Part shown: piece by piece, positions 50,640 through 59,127 of the stretch
Numbering within the stretch: the stretch's first letter is position 1
Layout of the letters: every line of letters starts with the position of its first letter
From: Paragorgia papillata
Taxonomy: Eukaryota > Cnidaria > Anthozoa > Scleralcyonacea > Coralliidae
DNA length: 64,000 bases
Direction of reading: 5' to 3'
Assembly (NCBI GenBank): GCA_035771165.1
Contig: JAWNZC010000003.1
Span: forward strand, 576,501-640,500
Notes under the pieces: generated by a model
Seen by the model: only the letters and a program-made list of their open reading frames with translations
Database searches by the model: none
Told to the model about the DNA's origin: nothing
Made by a program: the position numbers and the translations under genes

Positions 50640-50888
50640 ATGATAAGTAAAAACCATGGTGTAAATGATTTATACGACGCCTTACTAATCACAACCGGAG
50701 CTGTTGCTGTTAGTATGTTAGCAAAAAAACTAACAGGTCAGTCACTATCAGCACCCGCTAGTCTTAAAGAAGCAGGTAAACTTGTTTTAGCTGTTACACT
50801 TGGAACATTTGTTATACACGCTGGTCAAGCAAGAGGCTACATCCCAAAAACTGTTATGGATGAAAAAGCTGTTGACGTTAAGGCATAA
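50640..50888 (+). CDS. Small two-pass membrane protein, 82 aa
   Basis: Two hydrophobic segments, about residues 13-29 (ALLITTGAVAVSMLAKK) and 46-61 (GKLVLAVTLGTFVIHA), are separated by a polar loop containing LTGQSLSAPASLKEA. The start is in CTAATAAATG. No family is recognised. A virion or assembly membrane role is inferred from position. Confidence 0.5.
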   Translation: MISKNHGVNDLYDALLITTGAVAVSMLAKKLTGQSLSAPASLKEAGKLVLAVTLGTFVIHAGQARGYIPKTVMDEKAVDVKA

Positions 50889-50905
50889 AATTTTGACTTC
50901 GCTGC

Positions 50906-50935
50906 AATTCCTTATTAAAAAGTTAATAAGAAATT
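50906..50935. terminator. Hairpin after the 82-aa gene
   Basis: AATTCCTTATTAA pairs with TTAATAAGAAATT with one mismatch, just before the AATAAAATG of the next gene. The word GACTTCGCTG precedes it. Confidence 0.45.
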
Positions 50936-50946
50936 TAACTAATAAA

Positions 50947-51348
50947 ATGGCATCAATGGTAGTAGGTGGTTTGTTTAACGCGTTTGCGTTTGCAGGTGCG
51001 GGTTATCTATTCCAAAAATTTAACAAACGTGGTTATGAAGATGAAATGAAAAGACATAACAACGCAATGGAACAACTTTCAGAAGAACGAGAAAAATTTC
51101 AAGAAAATGAAATTCGTCGTAAAAACAAAAAATTTGAACTGCAACAACAAATTAGAAACGCAAAAATTGACATGCAAGACACATCAAAAGCATTTGCTGA
51201 ACTACACCAATTGTTACAAGAACAAGAACAAGTTGAACCAAAGTTAGAAGATTTTTATGAACCTAGTGACGAGATGAAAAAGTACCAATCTATTACAATG
51301 GTGTTAACTGGTGCGGCGGTTGGTGGGTTAGTATACAAATTCGTTTGA
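50947..51348 (+). CDS. Membrane and coiled-coil protein, 133 aa
   Basis: I place the start at the ATG in CTAATAAAATGG because it fits the element-wide leader; the frame is open further upstream (to 50,800), but that part overlaps the previous gene. An N-terminal glycine/phenylalanine-rich hydrophobic segment (VVGGLFNAFAFAGAGYLF, about residues 5-22) precedes a long charged helix, about 30-95 (EQLSEEREKFQENEIRRKNK), predicted to coil. A second hydrophobic segment lies at the C-terminus (MVLTGAAVGGLVYKFV). Proteins of this layout occur near the capsid module of Polinton-like elements in invertebrate genomes; this is from memory and not searched. Probably a virion membrane or core-linking protein. 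Confidence 0.5.
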   Translation: MASMVVGGLFNAFAFAGAGYLFQKFNKRGYEDEMKRHNNAMEQLSEEREKFQENEIRRKNKKFELQQQIRNAKIDMQDTSKAFAELHQLLQEQEQVEPKLEDFYEPSDEMKKYQSITMVLTGAAVGGLVYKFV

Positions 51349-51361
51349 CTTCGCTAAAAAA

Positions 51362-51388
51362 AATTCCTAAACATTTTGTTTAGGAATT
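51362..51388. terminator. Hairpin between convergent genes in the centre
   Basis: AATTCCTAAAC pairs with GTTTAGGAATT (11 bp, loop ATTTT), lying between the stops of the 133-aa gene (plus) and the 248-aa gene (minus). It mirrors the arrangement at 46,056-46,085. Confidence 0.55.
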
Positions 51389-51397
51389 CTTAGTAAG

Positions 51398-52144
51398 TTA
51401 CCACTCTTCTTCGTAGTCACTCACACCATCGTCAGTAACAAGTTCGATATCACTTTCGTCATCTGTTTCAATATCACTTTCATCTGTTTCGTCATCTGTT
51501 TCGTCATCTGTTTCGTCAACAACAACTCTTTCGTTGTAGTGTTTGTAACGCTCATGCATTCTTTTTTTATGTTTTTCATCTGCAAGTATGGCTAGTAATT
51601 TTTTCATATACGCAAATTTTTCTTTTGTTGTTTTAGGAAATGGTTCGTCATCTAACAACTCGAGTGGTGTTTTGTCAGAAAATTTTTTACCTTGGTTTAA
51701 GATATGGTTAATGTATCCAAACTTTTCATCACACATTGGTGGTAATTTTAACTGAGATAACAGCTTTTCGTTACCACTAAATTTGATTACGTAATACAAG
51801 TTGGTTGTCATAAGTGGAAACCTTTTTGGATAACCCTGTTCTTTCATTTCCATAAACGTTTCGTTCATAAACTCAATTAGTTTTTTACCAACAACTTTTA
51901 CGTTAGGAAAAGTACTTTTAAACCGGTTTACATAGGTTTTAACTCTTAAATGGTCAGCTTTCTTTTTTTCTTTTGGAATTGCACCCATAGAAATCATTTC
52001 AAAGCAGTGAAAACATTTTTCACACAGCATTGTTCCGTTGTCACTAACCATTCTTGTTCCATCAAATTTACAAAAGTGACCTCTTGTAATTGTTTTGACT
52101 GGAATTAACAAGTGCTTAACATGTTCTGGAATATATTGATTCAT
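51398..52144 (-). CDS. Cys-rich (zinc-ribbon-like) protein with acidic tail, 248 aa
   Basis: Possible DNA- or RNA-polymerase-associated factor; not firmly recognised. Four cysteines, Cys25 (GHFCKFDG) and Cys41/44/47 (LCEKCFHC), could bind one zinc ion. A basic helical middle (about residues 57-200) is followed by a strongly acidic tail of repeated TDDE/DETDDETD and SDIE units (about 210-248). Layout and size are loosely reminiscent of viral late transcription factors (VLTF3-type), but I could not confirm this. Transcribed leftward, its leader is AATAAAGAGAAGAACAATG. Just upstream lies the broken membrane-protein gene whose tail has a similar acidic repeat. Single copy. Confidence 0.5.
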   Translation of the reverse strand: MNQYIPEHVKHLLIPVKTITRGHFCKFDGTRMVSDNGTMLCEKCFHCFEMISMGAIPKEKKKADHLRVKTYVNRFKSTFPNVKVVGKKLIEFMNETFMEMKEQGYPKRFPLMTTNLYYVIKFSGNEKLLSQLKLPPMCDEKFGYINHILNQGKKFSDKTPLELLDDEPFPKTTKEKFAYMKKLLAILADEKHKKRMHERYKHYNERVVVDETDDETDDETDESDIETDDESDIELVTDDGVSDYEEEW

Positions 52145-52158
52145 TGTTCTTCTCTTTA

Positions 52159-52299
52159 TTATAGTATATATTTTAATCCAACAAAAACTATTACAGCAGC
52201 AACACCAAAAACTTCCATTGCATAGGTTGACGTTGGTTTTTTATCGTTAAATTTTATTACATTGTCTGTTTCGTCATCTGTTTCGTCGTCTGTGTCATC
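52159..52299 (-). pseudogene. 3' fragment of a broken membrane-protein gene at the palindrome joint
   Basis: On the minus strand an open frame without a start reads DDTDDETDDETDNVIKFND, then a membrane segment AMEVFGVAAVIVFVGL and a stop at 52,159-52,161. Upstream it runs straight into the truncated penton-like gene in another frame, where a stop appears within a few codons. It is therefore the C-terminal end of a tail-anchored protein whose 5' part was cut off when the arms were joined. It is the only trace of what came next in the ancestral genome. Confidence 0.7.
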
Positions 52300-52705
52300 T
52301 AATACAAACAAATCTCATGTCAAGGTTTACATCAACGGGATCAGGACTAACCAAAGATTTCCCAGCTCTGATTACAGTTGATGTTGGATAACCTAACAGT
52401 GGTGCAAGATTGAGTAACGCAAAGTTTTTTTCAGGTGTTATTCTAATTTTACAACTGTATGGTAGTAATTTACATACAACGTTGTTTTCCTTAAGTTTTT
52501 CCATGATCATGGCTGCTGTCCAGTATCCATTGTAAAAATGAATTTTTTGTGAGCCATGTGTGACGTGTGTTGGCTTAGTTAGGTTGTTGTAATCCCAAAA
52601 TACGGTTGCACATTTCACTATTATTTCGTTGTCATCAATAATCAGTGGATCTGCAAACCTAACAGTCGTTTGACCTTTTTTTAGTAAAATTCTTAAGTTT
52701 CTCAT
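52295..52705 (-). pseudogene. Truncated penton-like gene, right copy
   Basis: Identical to the first 136 residues of the complete left copy, ending MRFVCIR, after which the joint supplies a TGA. About 72 C-terminal residues are missing. A jelly roll cut at two-thirds is unlikely to fold, so this copy is presumed non-functional. Its 5' leader with AATAAATG is intact. Confidence 0.85.
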
Positions 52706-52722
52706 TTATTAACGTGAATAAC

Positions 52723-52748
52723 ATTCATATTTTTTAAAAAATATGAAT
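52723..52748. terminator. 26-bp perfect palindrome after the ATPase gene, right arm
   Basis: Mirror copy of 49,711-49,736, unchanged. Confidence 0.55.
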
Positions 52749-52759
52749 CTTTTAAGTTT

Positions 52760-53341
52760 TTAACAAATAGTGTGTGAGTATGGATGTTTAAGTTCTATTT
52801 CAAGTTTTGAATATTTTTTAGATTTTAGTGTTTCTTTTATATTTTTTTCTTCATCTTTTGTAACGTCAAGGTAATCATCAAGAATAACTTGCATGTCTTT
52901 TTTGTTTGGGTTGTAGAACGTAACCAGTTTTGATATGTTTTCTCGGTATGGTTTTGCAATACTGGCTAACTGTTGTGTTATTACTACTGTACTTATATCC
53001 ATATGTCTTGCACCAAAACCAAGTTTTACTAGTTCACTTGTTCGGTTTTTTACACTTTGACCAGATGCACAGTCATCAAGAATAATTAAACTTGGTGTGC
53101 CTTTACAGTAGTCAACTATGTATTTTAAAAAATCATCTGATTGGTCTTGATCGCATGAAATAACAAAAAATCTTGGGTCGTCAAGGTGTTGCCACTCAAG
53201 ATACGTTTTGTTCCATAGAAACGTAGGACATATTAAAAATATGTTTTCAAATTGTTTTTTGTGGTTTTCTAACATGTTTAGCAGGTAGTGAGTTTTTCCA
53301 CAACTTGTCATACCCACAATGATCATATTAAATGGCATCAT
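52760..53341 (-). CDS. Genome-packaging ATPase (A32/FtsK-HerA type), right copy
   Basis: Identical in protein sequence to the left copy, with intact Walker A (residues 10-17) and Walker B (84-90). It lies outside the diverged tract, which ends within the neighbouring capsid gene. No sign of decay. Confidence 0.88.
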   Translation of the reverse strand: MMPFNMIIVGMTSCGKTHYLLNMLENHKKQFENIFLICPTFLWNKTYLEWQHLDDPRFFVISCDQDQSDDFLKYIVDYCKGTPSLIILDDCASGQSVKNRTSELVKLGFGARHMDISTVVITQQLASIAKPYRENISKLVTFYNPNKKDMQVILDDYLDVTKDEEKNIKETLKSKKYSKLEIELKHPYSHTIC

Positions 53342-53345
53342 TTAT

Positions 53346-54557
53346 TTAGTAATTCACACTCTGAAATGCACCAGCTTGTACCTTTAGTACAGCATCTGAG
53401 AGAATGAAGATATGACATTTTAGATCGGTTGTTGTTGCTAGTTTCTGGATTTCAAGCATAATACCCGACTGCGTCGTTAAAAGCTTGGTTCCATTACCAT
53501 ACACATTGTTATCGTTGATAGAACGAAGATCAACAACAAGTGCAAACTTTTCTGATGTAAAAAACTCAGAAGCTTTCACTGTTGGATAGTCTGATTGTCT
53601 GAACAGTCGTTCGGCTTCTTCAAACAGTCTGCGTTTGGGAATACCTTGTGAAAAAATACTGTTGGGTATTCCTTCAATGGTAATTTTAACGCGTTCAATG
53701 TTTGGATATACGTATTCTTCAGAACCTGTACGTGTTGGTTTTGTGAAAAGCATAACAACGGCTTTCATACTTTGTCTTGGTAAGTTAACTGTTTCATTGA
53801 CAAGTGTTAGTTCCTTTGCCCATTGCGTGGTTTTCATTAACGTCACATGTTCAAAGGAAAGTGCACGACCAATGTTGTATGTGGATTCAATTTCCTGGAC
53901 TAGAACAAAGTTGTTAATTGTTTCATATTCAAGTTCAATGTTCTCCAGTGAATAACCTCCAACGGTTTGGTTGGCCTGTGCTGACATAATATCAGTAGCC
54001 TTGGGTAAGGTAATAATATACTGAAGATCATTAGCCATACTGTGTGGTGCATACAGTCCATGGTCCTTCATGATCTTACCTAACTGAATCCGTTGTTTAG
54101 TACCATACACAGCTGCGTATGCATCAGCATTGGCATCGTCAGACTTGGAAATCAGTTTTCGCTGGTTTTCGGTTGCAATCCCGTCTTCAATCATGTTGGC
54201 ACGTTCGTGTGCGTCTAACCATAGGTCTTCGTATGTTGAAAGAAGGCTTTCACCTGTGTTGTCATACACCTTTTCACCAGCAAAACGTACTTCTAAACGT
54301 TCTTGCAGCTGTTTTGCCAAGTTGTTGTTAAACCATGACTTGGTGTTACTGTTTTTAAAATCAAACAAAAGAAACATTCTGTCAGGAACTAATGTTGTTC
54401 CCGGTTTAAGTTTTGGTATGTGAATGTAAATCACTTCACCTGGGTTAGCTGAGTTTGGATTAAATGTTATTACATTTCGGGCTCGTTCACCAGTTATTAC
54501 ACTTTTGTGAAGCCGGTTGTAACCCGGAATTAATTTAACTTGTCTTTCAGTATTCAT
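53346..54557 (-). CDS. Major capsid protein (probable double jelly roll), right copy
   Basis: 403 residues, intact. It differs from the left copy at 13 residues: one near 70 (KNSN against KNKN), four in MSAQANQT (about 187-193), one at TTQW and two Ile/Val exchanges at about 250-262, four in KPTRTGSEEYVYP (about 269-278) and one at ASEF. The DNA differs far more, mainly at silent positions. Conservative change with no stop or frameshift indicates that both versions were under selection in separate lineages before they were joined. Confidence 0.72.
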   Translation of the reverse strand: MNTERQVKLIPGYNRLHKSVITGERARNVITFNPNSANPGEVIYIHIPKLKPGTTLVPDRMFLLFDFKNSNTKSWFNNNLAKQLQERLEVRFAGEKVYDNTGESLLSTYEDLWLDAHERANMIEDGIATENQRKLISKSDDANADAYAAVYGTKQRIQLGKIMKDHGLYAPHSMANDLQYIITLPKATDIMSAQANQTVGGYSLENIELEYETINNFVLVQEIESTYNIGRALSFEHVTLMKTTQWAKELTLVNETVNLPRQSMKAVVMLFTKPTRTGSEEYVYPNIERVKITIEGIPNSIFSQGIPKRRLFEEAERLFRQSDYPTVKASEFFTSEKFALVVDLRSINDNNVYGNGTKLLTTQSGIMLEIQKLATTTDLKCHIFILSDAVLKVQAGAFQSVNY

Positions 54558-54746
54558 TTATTAGTACTTTTTTTGTATGTTTTTAAAGATCATATTGTGA
54601 AAGATCTTTGTAAACAACAGGGTTTTGTTGTGGTTGTGGTTTTGTTGTTTGTTGTGGTTGTGGTTGTGGTTCTGGTTGTGCCGTCCATCGGCTGTATGCA
54701 ATGTATGTTAGTAGCAGTGTACAGCATGTGCCAAGTATTGTACCAG
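53460..54746. other. Diverged tract between the two arms (right copy)
   Basis: Counterpart of 47,697-48,998. It lacks the 14-bp-stem hairpin before the capsid gene and has a different Pro/Gln-coding repeat in the membrane protein gene. Confidence 0.85.
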
Positions 54747-54948
54747 TGTTTGATATAAATGACATATCGGTTTCTTGGTTGTCTGTAACGCTTCGTGTGA
54801 CGTCTTTTTCTACGTCCATGTTTAGTCGGTCTTTTTTAGCTTGTTTTGCAGCTTTACTCATTGCGGCTAACCTTTTTCCTTGTTCAACTCTTTTTGGGTT
54901 TTTAGGTCGTTCATCTGGTATTTTTGTAATTGTTTGTTCGTTGTCCAT
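54583..54948 (-). CDS. Small basic single-pass membrane protein, right copy
   Basis: 121 residues. The basic N-terminal half is identical to the left copy, and the membrane segment differs at one residue (LLLTYIAY against LILTYIAY). The linker is AQPEPQPQPQQTTKPQPQ-like instead of QQQPEQPTKPQPKPQ, a repeat-length and composition change. The end VVYKDLSQYDL is conserved. It starts in AATAAAATG. Confidence 0.6.
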   Translation of the reverse strand: MDNEQTITKIPDERPKNPKRVEQGKRLAAMSKAAKQAKKDRLNMDVEKDVTRSVTDNQETDMSFISNTGTILGTCCTLLLTYIAYSRWTAQPEPQPQPQQTTKPQPQQNPVVYKDLSQYDL

Positions 54949-54971
54949 TTTATTAATGTATTTTTTTGTGT

Positions 54972-55007
54972 AATAGCTAGCTTGTTTTTGTTTTGTAGCT
55001 AGCTATT
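54972..55007. terminator. Hairpin after the 269-aa gene, right arm
   Basis: Same 11-bp stem as 47,439-47,474. One base beside the stem differs (CTAGTAATAG on the coding strand against CTAGAAATAG). Confidence 0.5.
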
Positions 55008-55041
55008 ACTAGTTGTTTTTTTGTTTAAAAGTATGCAATAG

Positions 55042-55851
55042 CTATTCAAGCATCATGTTAAACTTTTGTAATGATAAGATTGAAGCTAGTTCAAACTTAT
55101 TAACGTTACGTGCTTTTTCTATTTGTTTTTGTTTTGCAACGATAGGTTTTAGTTGGTTAGCTCTTTCTGCAGTAACTTTAAAGTATCTTGGTGTATGACC
55201 TGCATCGTCATACGTTTTTAGGTACAGTTTGGTAATATTTAACCACTGTTCGTTAGTTGGTGAGTATTCTTTAATGTTTGTTGCTTTTGGATGTGGTTTG
55301 CGTTGTTCGTCGGTGTTAAACCAAGAAATGATATGATTTAAACCACATATGTTATAAAATTTTTCGTTTTCCCAGGTAGATACAAAATAATGTTGAAGAT
55401 TGCCATCAGTAATTCTTTTACAAAATTTTTCAGGGTCGTCACCACCATCAGACATATGATACAATGCGGAACAAAGATCATTAAGTTGTTTGGTGTTCCG
55501 AAGTCTGCGGATTGACAACTTGGGAACAATTACGGTGGTTACAAATCTATAAATTTCATTTGATACAAGTAACTCATGGTCTGGGTTGTATATAGTGCTA
55601 TCTTTAAACACATATTTTTTAAGAGTAATAATGTGATTCGGTGATACTCTTTTGTACAACTCCCATTTTTGGCAACATATCGCGGGGTTGTAACTTTCAT
55701 GACGTTGTGAAAATTCATGAAATAGTTTTAACCCTTTGTTGGTAGGTAAGTAAGTGTGAATAACTTTACCAATGTTAAACCATGACTCGGAATAAGTTTC
55801 AGCACGTTTTTCTGAAACTTGATGAATATAAAACTTTAAAACATTAATCAT
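55042..55851 (-). CDS. 269-aa protein with possible PriCT-2-like motif, right copy
   Basis: Protein identical to the left copy; intact. It starts at the palindrome at 55,849-55,876 and is divergent from the 159-aa gene. Confidence 0.45.
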   Translation of the reverse strand: MINVLKFYIHQVSEKRAETYSESWFNIGKVIHTYLPTNKGLKLFHEFSQRHESYNPAICCQKWELYKRVSPNHIITLKKYVFKDSTIYNPDHELLVSNEIYRFVTTVIVPKLSIRRLRNTKQLNDLCSALYHMSDGGDDPEKFCKRITDGNLQHYFVSTWENEKFYNICGLNHIISWFNTDEQRKPHPKATNIKEYSPTNEQWLNITKLYLKTYDDAGHTPRYFKVTAERANQLKPIVAKQKQIEKARNVNKFELASILSLQKFNMMLE

Positions 55852-55876
55852 CTCTTTATTATATAATAAAGAGATG
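55849..55876. promoter_or_regulatory. 28-bp perfect palindrome carrying both divergent start codons, right arm
   Basis: Exact copy of 46,570-46,597. Here both flanking ATGs (55,849-55,851 minus and 55,874-55,876 plus) open full-length frames, which supports them as the true starts. Confidence 0.75.
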
Positions 55877-56353
55877 AATTTAAACGTAACAGTTTACTAC
55901 TTTCAAGATTTACTTGGAAAAAACAAAATGCCATGTTTCAATAGGTTCAAAACAAAAGTTTATGCAAACCGTATAATATTCCAAGTTGACTTACTTGAAA
56001 AAAATTGGGTGTTTTTGACTGAACTACAAAAACAACCTAAAAGCTATGCAATTGGTTGTTCATTAACGTCAATGTTCAAAATGGTTTTGAACGAACATGT
56101 TTACATGACTAAAGTTTACTACGAAAAAACTCAGTTATACTATTTAATTGAGTTTGATGATATTAAAAAATATTTTAAGAAAAAAAGAATTGTGGAATGT
56201 GGTGGTAATGAGTATTTGGTTCCATATACCAAACCTAAACCAAGGGTAAATACACCTGTGTGGGTACAAGACTATTTAAAAACATTTAATGACAACAAAT
56301 GGTTACCAGAAACTGATGATGAAACTTTTAATCTGTTTGAACATGAAATGTAA
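55874..56353 (+). CDS. Unknown viral protein, 159 aa, intact right copy
   Basis: Full-length version of the gene whose left copy is frameshifted. It starts at the palindrome edge and has six A at 55,918-55,923 where the left arm has seven. The protein is basic, with aromatic clusters (KVYYEKTQLYYLIEF), a VPYTKPKPRVNTPVWVQDYL segment and an acidic tail. No membrane segment and no recognised family. It converges on the collagen-like gene across a hairpin. Confidence 0.65.
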   Translation: MNLNVTVYYFQDLLGKNKMPCFNRFKTKVYANRIIFQVDLLEKNWVFLTELQKQPKSYAIGCSLTSMFKMVLNEHVYMTKVYYEKTQLYYLIEFDDIKKYFKKKRIVECGGNEYLVPYTKPKPRVNTPVWVQDYLKTFNDNKWLPETDDETFNLFEHEM

Positions 56354-56359
56354 ATTAAC

Positions 56360-56389
56360 AATTTCCTAAGATTTTTTTCTTAGGAAATT
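56360..56389. terminator. Hairpin between convergent genes, right arm
   Basis: Mirror copy of 46,056-46,085 with the same 12-bp stem. Confidence 0.55.
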
Positions 56390-56396
56390 CAGTTCT

Positions 56397-57461
56397 TCAG
56401 TTGATCTTAAGTAGGTTGACTTCAACATCCCACACGTTAAAAAACAAGTAGGTATAGTCGTCACCAATAGAACCAGAATATGAGTGTAATGACATTTGGA
56501 TCCCCTTTTTTATTGTTGCGATGCCTTGACAGAAAATACGATGTGGAAGGTTTTCATTATATGTTCGACCCATGGTTATTGATTCAAGACCTGAGAGTTT
56601 GTTTGATCTGTCTGCAATATCCCCATGGTATAGGTTTGTTTTTAAATCAAAATATGCGTTGTAAGTTGCTCCATCAAACCATGAAGATTTCTTACTTTGC
56701 TGATCTATTTTGTGCCCATCTGGTTGTAGTAAAAACCAATATGATACTAGGTATTTACCAGTATCATGAGTTGATGTGAATGAAAGTAGGGTGCTAGCGT
56801 TATTTGTGTTATCCCATGCACCACCTTTATGGTTTGTTTTTCCAGAATCTTTTTTGTATTTTATTAGCTGGGAGAATGAACCAGCTGGACCTGTAATTCC
56901 AGTAACACCACGAAGGCCACGAATTCCACGTAAACCAGTAGAGCCCTTACCACCAGGTAATCCACGAATTCCAGCTGGACCCGTTTTACCAATTGGACCA
57001 GTTGGTCCGGCTGGACCAATGTTACCAGTGTTACCTTTTGCACCGTCATCACCCGGATCACCTTTGTCGCCCTTCTGTGCAGCAGCACCGGTCATACCAG
57101 TTGGACCAGTTGGACCAACTGGACCAACTTGACCATCATTACCATCATTACCATGGTCACCTTTGTCACCCTTTGGACCAACTGGTCCAGTTGGACCAAT
57201 GTTACCATCGTTACCATCATTACCAGTAGCACCCTTTGGACCACGAATTCCAGTGTTACCATCGTCACCCTTTAAACCAGTGTTACCTTTTAGACCAGTT
57301 GGGCCAGTTGGGCCAACTTGGCCAGTGTTACCTTTTGGACCAGTTGAACCAGTGTCACCCTTTGGACCAGTTGGACCGGTTGGACCAACTTGACCATCGT
57401 CACCTTTTTCACCACCACCGTATGGATAGTCTGGATCGTCATAACCGTAATAGTAAGACAT
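56397..57461 (-). CDS. Collagen-like fibre protein, right copy
   Basis: 354 residues, protein identical to the left copy, including every Gly-X-Y triplet. Identity through such a repetitive region indicates recent duplication or gene conversion, because triplet repeats normally change length quickly. Confidence 0.8.
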   Translation of the reverse strand: MSYYYGYDDPDYPYGGGEKGDDGQVGPTGPTGPKGDTGSTGPKGNTGQVGPTGPTGLKGNTGLKGDDGNTGIRGPKGATGNDGNDGNIGPTGPVGPKGDKGDHGNDGNDGQVGPVGPTGPTGMTGAAAQKGDKGDPGDDGAKGNTGNIGPAGPTGPIGKTGPAGIRGLPGGKGSTGLRGIRGLRGVTGITGPAGSFSQLIKYKKDSGKTNHKGGAWDNTNNASTLLSFTSTHDTGKYLVSYWFLLQPDGHKIDQQSKKSSWFDGATYNAYFDLKTNLYHGDIADRSNKLSGLESITMGRTYNENLPHRIFCQGIATIKKGIQMSLHSYSGSIGDDYTYLFFNVWDVEVNLLKIN

Positions 57462-57477
57462 TGTTTATTTATATATA

Positions 57478-58302
57478 TTATATGAAGTTTCCATATTCCT
57501 TCATCATGTTCTTGTTAATTTTTACGATCTCGTCTGGTGTTAATGGACCATGAACAATTTTAATCCCATAAATTTTTCCTTTCAGCTGGGTATTGTTTGA
57601 TGGGGTTCCAGACAATCTTTTGTTTAAAAATACAGACCCAAATGGACTACCTATATCTGCAAGGTCCGATGTAAATTCAGATCCTGTACAAAATTTTCCA
57701 TTAAGATATATCATACCTCCAGTCCCCAACCAATGACATGACACAATATGCTTACTTAGAATACTGTGCCCAACATTAACATCTATTTCTTTCTTAGTGT
57801 TTTGTCTTAAACCACCAACTATTAATTTGGAGTAAGAGTATGATTTAAAGCTAACATATTTGTCATAATTACCGTTATCGTTACCAATAAGATAACACCA
57901 ATCGTCTGAAACAGATGTGTCAACTACTGTGCAAACAACAAAAACAGAAACATCGTTAAACTGCATTTCAGTGTTACAAAACATCATGTAGTTTCCACCC
58001 TTGTTCTCAATGTAATCTTTGCCTGGACCAATGGGATCAGAACCAAATGTTGGGGCATGGGATTTATCATCTTGCCACAAAACAGAGTTACCTTGTCGAG
58101 CTTGGATTAGTCTTCTTTCGCCACCAACAGTTTCAAAGTGTTTACCTGCTTTTGTTAAGTTAATATCAAAAACTGTTTTGTAGTTTTCTTCCACGCCCAA
58201 ATTTTTCATTTTCTTTTCAAGGTCTTTAATTTTTTTTCCGTAGTCAGAATCATCACCTCCTGCTGATCTTCTTTGTCTTCCATATCCATAGTAATAGCTC
58301 AT
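57478..58302 (-). CDS. LamG/concanavalin-like fibre protein, right copy
   Basis: 274 residues, identical to the left copy, with the shared N-terminal MSYYYGY and the four-base overlap with the resolvase stop. Confidence 0.55.
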   Translation of the reverse strand: MSYYYGYGRQRRSAGGDDSDYGKKIKDLEKKMKNLGVEENYKTVFDINLTKAGKHFETVGGERRLIQARQGNSVLWQDDKSHAPTFGSDPIGPGKDYIENKGGNYMMFCNTEMQFNDVSVFVVCTVVDTSVSDDWCYLIGNDNGNYDKYVSFKSYSYSKLIVGGLRQNTKKEIDVNVGHSILSKHIVSCHWLGTGGMIYLNGKFCTGSEFTSDLADIGSPFGSVFLNKRLSGTPSNNTQLKGKIYGIKIVHGPLTPDEIVKINKNMMKEYGNFI

Positions 58303-58841
58303 TGTTTATTTATAGAATTTTTAATAAAATAACTGTATGACATGAGAATACAGTCTGCCATGTCATCAGCTTTTTTACATGATAGTTTTTCAAAAGTGGT
58401 GGTGTCATTGCGTTTGGTCATTAAGTCCTTTGCAAAAGTAACCGACCACTTTTTACGTTGATGATATTTTTCAAAATGTTGGTTAAACACTTTTGTTTTG
58501 TTATATGATGAATAAAGTTCTAAACTCACTGTTGGAAATAAAATGTTTACCAAAGTCCATATGTGTTGCATTATTCTTATTGCGTTGGTGTTTTTAGATA
58601 TTTGTTTTTCTATCAGCACGTGAGTGATGTCGTACGTTAAAAACTGTGATTGTATAATTTCTGTAATTTTATTCAAAATGGTTGGTGTTACTTTTCGTCC
58701 AGACGTTGCTAAGCAAGTATTTTGAAGTTCTAAAACAGCAATGTCTAACGAAGCGTCTAACGAAGCGTTAGCGATGTCTGGATACTCATCAACACTAAAT
58801 GCAAAGTTGACTATTCCAGGATCAATGGATAAAATTATCAT
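58299..58841 (-). CDS. RuvC-like Holliday junction resolvase (poxvirus A22 type), right copy
   Basis: 180 residues. It lacks ten residues of the NASLD/DIA insert by an in-frame 30-bp repeat contraction and is otherwise identical. All acidic catalytic motifs are kept. The shorter insert is probably tolerated because it lies in a loop after the first strands. Confidence 0.75.
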   Translation of the reverse strand: MIILSIDPGIVNFAFSVDEYPDIANASLDASLDIAVLELQNTCLATSGRKVTPTILNKITEIIQSQFLTYDITHVLIEKQISKNTNAIRIMQHIWTLVNILFPTVSLELYSSYNKTKVFNQHFEKYHQRKKWSVTFAKDLMTKRNDTTTFEKLSCKKADDMADCILMSYSYFIKNSINKQ

Positions 58842-58938
58842 TTATCTATGAATTATTTGTTAGACAATGACATACGGAGCATGTTAACAAAATCGCGTTG
58901 TCGGCTAACGATGACAAACGAATTATATGTGAAGACGG

Positions 58939-59127
58939 AATTAACACATTTGCGATAGGACACTTCAAACATCGGCAACAAAACAAAAACCCTGGCTGTT
59001 AGACAATGACGTAAGCATGACGTAGTGAGACGTAAGTGAAACGTAAGAAATACATATTCGGAAATATGTATTCCTGGGTAAATAACTATATTTTACAATT
59101 TTGTCCCAGAACCGGCACATTCCTACT
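58939..59127. repeat. 189-bp terminal tandem duplication, inner unit
   Basis: Begins AATTAACACATTTGCG and runs to the terminal CATTCCTACTA. The same 189 bp follow immediately. The inner unit ends two or three bases short of the full terminus (CCTACT or CCTACTA instead of CCTACTACT), so it looks like an old end onto which another terminal segment was joined. Confidence 0.9.

Larger units (their letters stand above)
50164..52295. other. Single-copy centre (spacer) of the palindrome
   Basis: 2,132 bp present once between the two arms. It contains the last third of the intact penton-like gene, three small plus-strand genes, one minus-strand gene and the 3' end of another. Everything in it continues the left arm without a break, so it represents the next segment of the ancestral genome. 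The artificial joint is at its right edge. Confidence 0.9.

Noticed and set aside
50800..51348. 182-residue version of the membrane/coiled-coil protein starting at 50,800
   Set aside because: The extra 49 codons overlap the preceding gene and cross a hairpin. The ATG at 50,947 has the element-wide AATAAAATG context.
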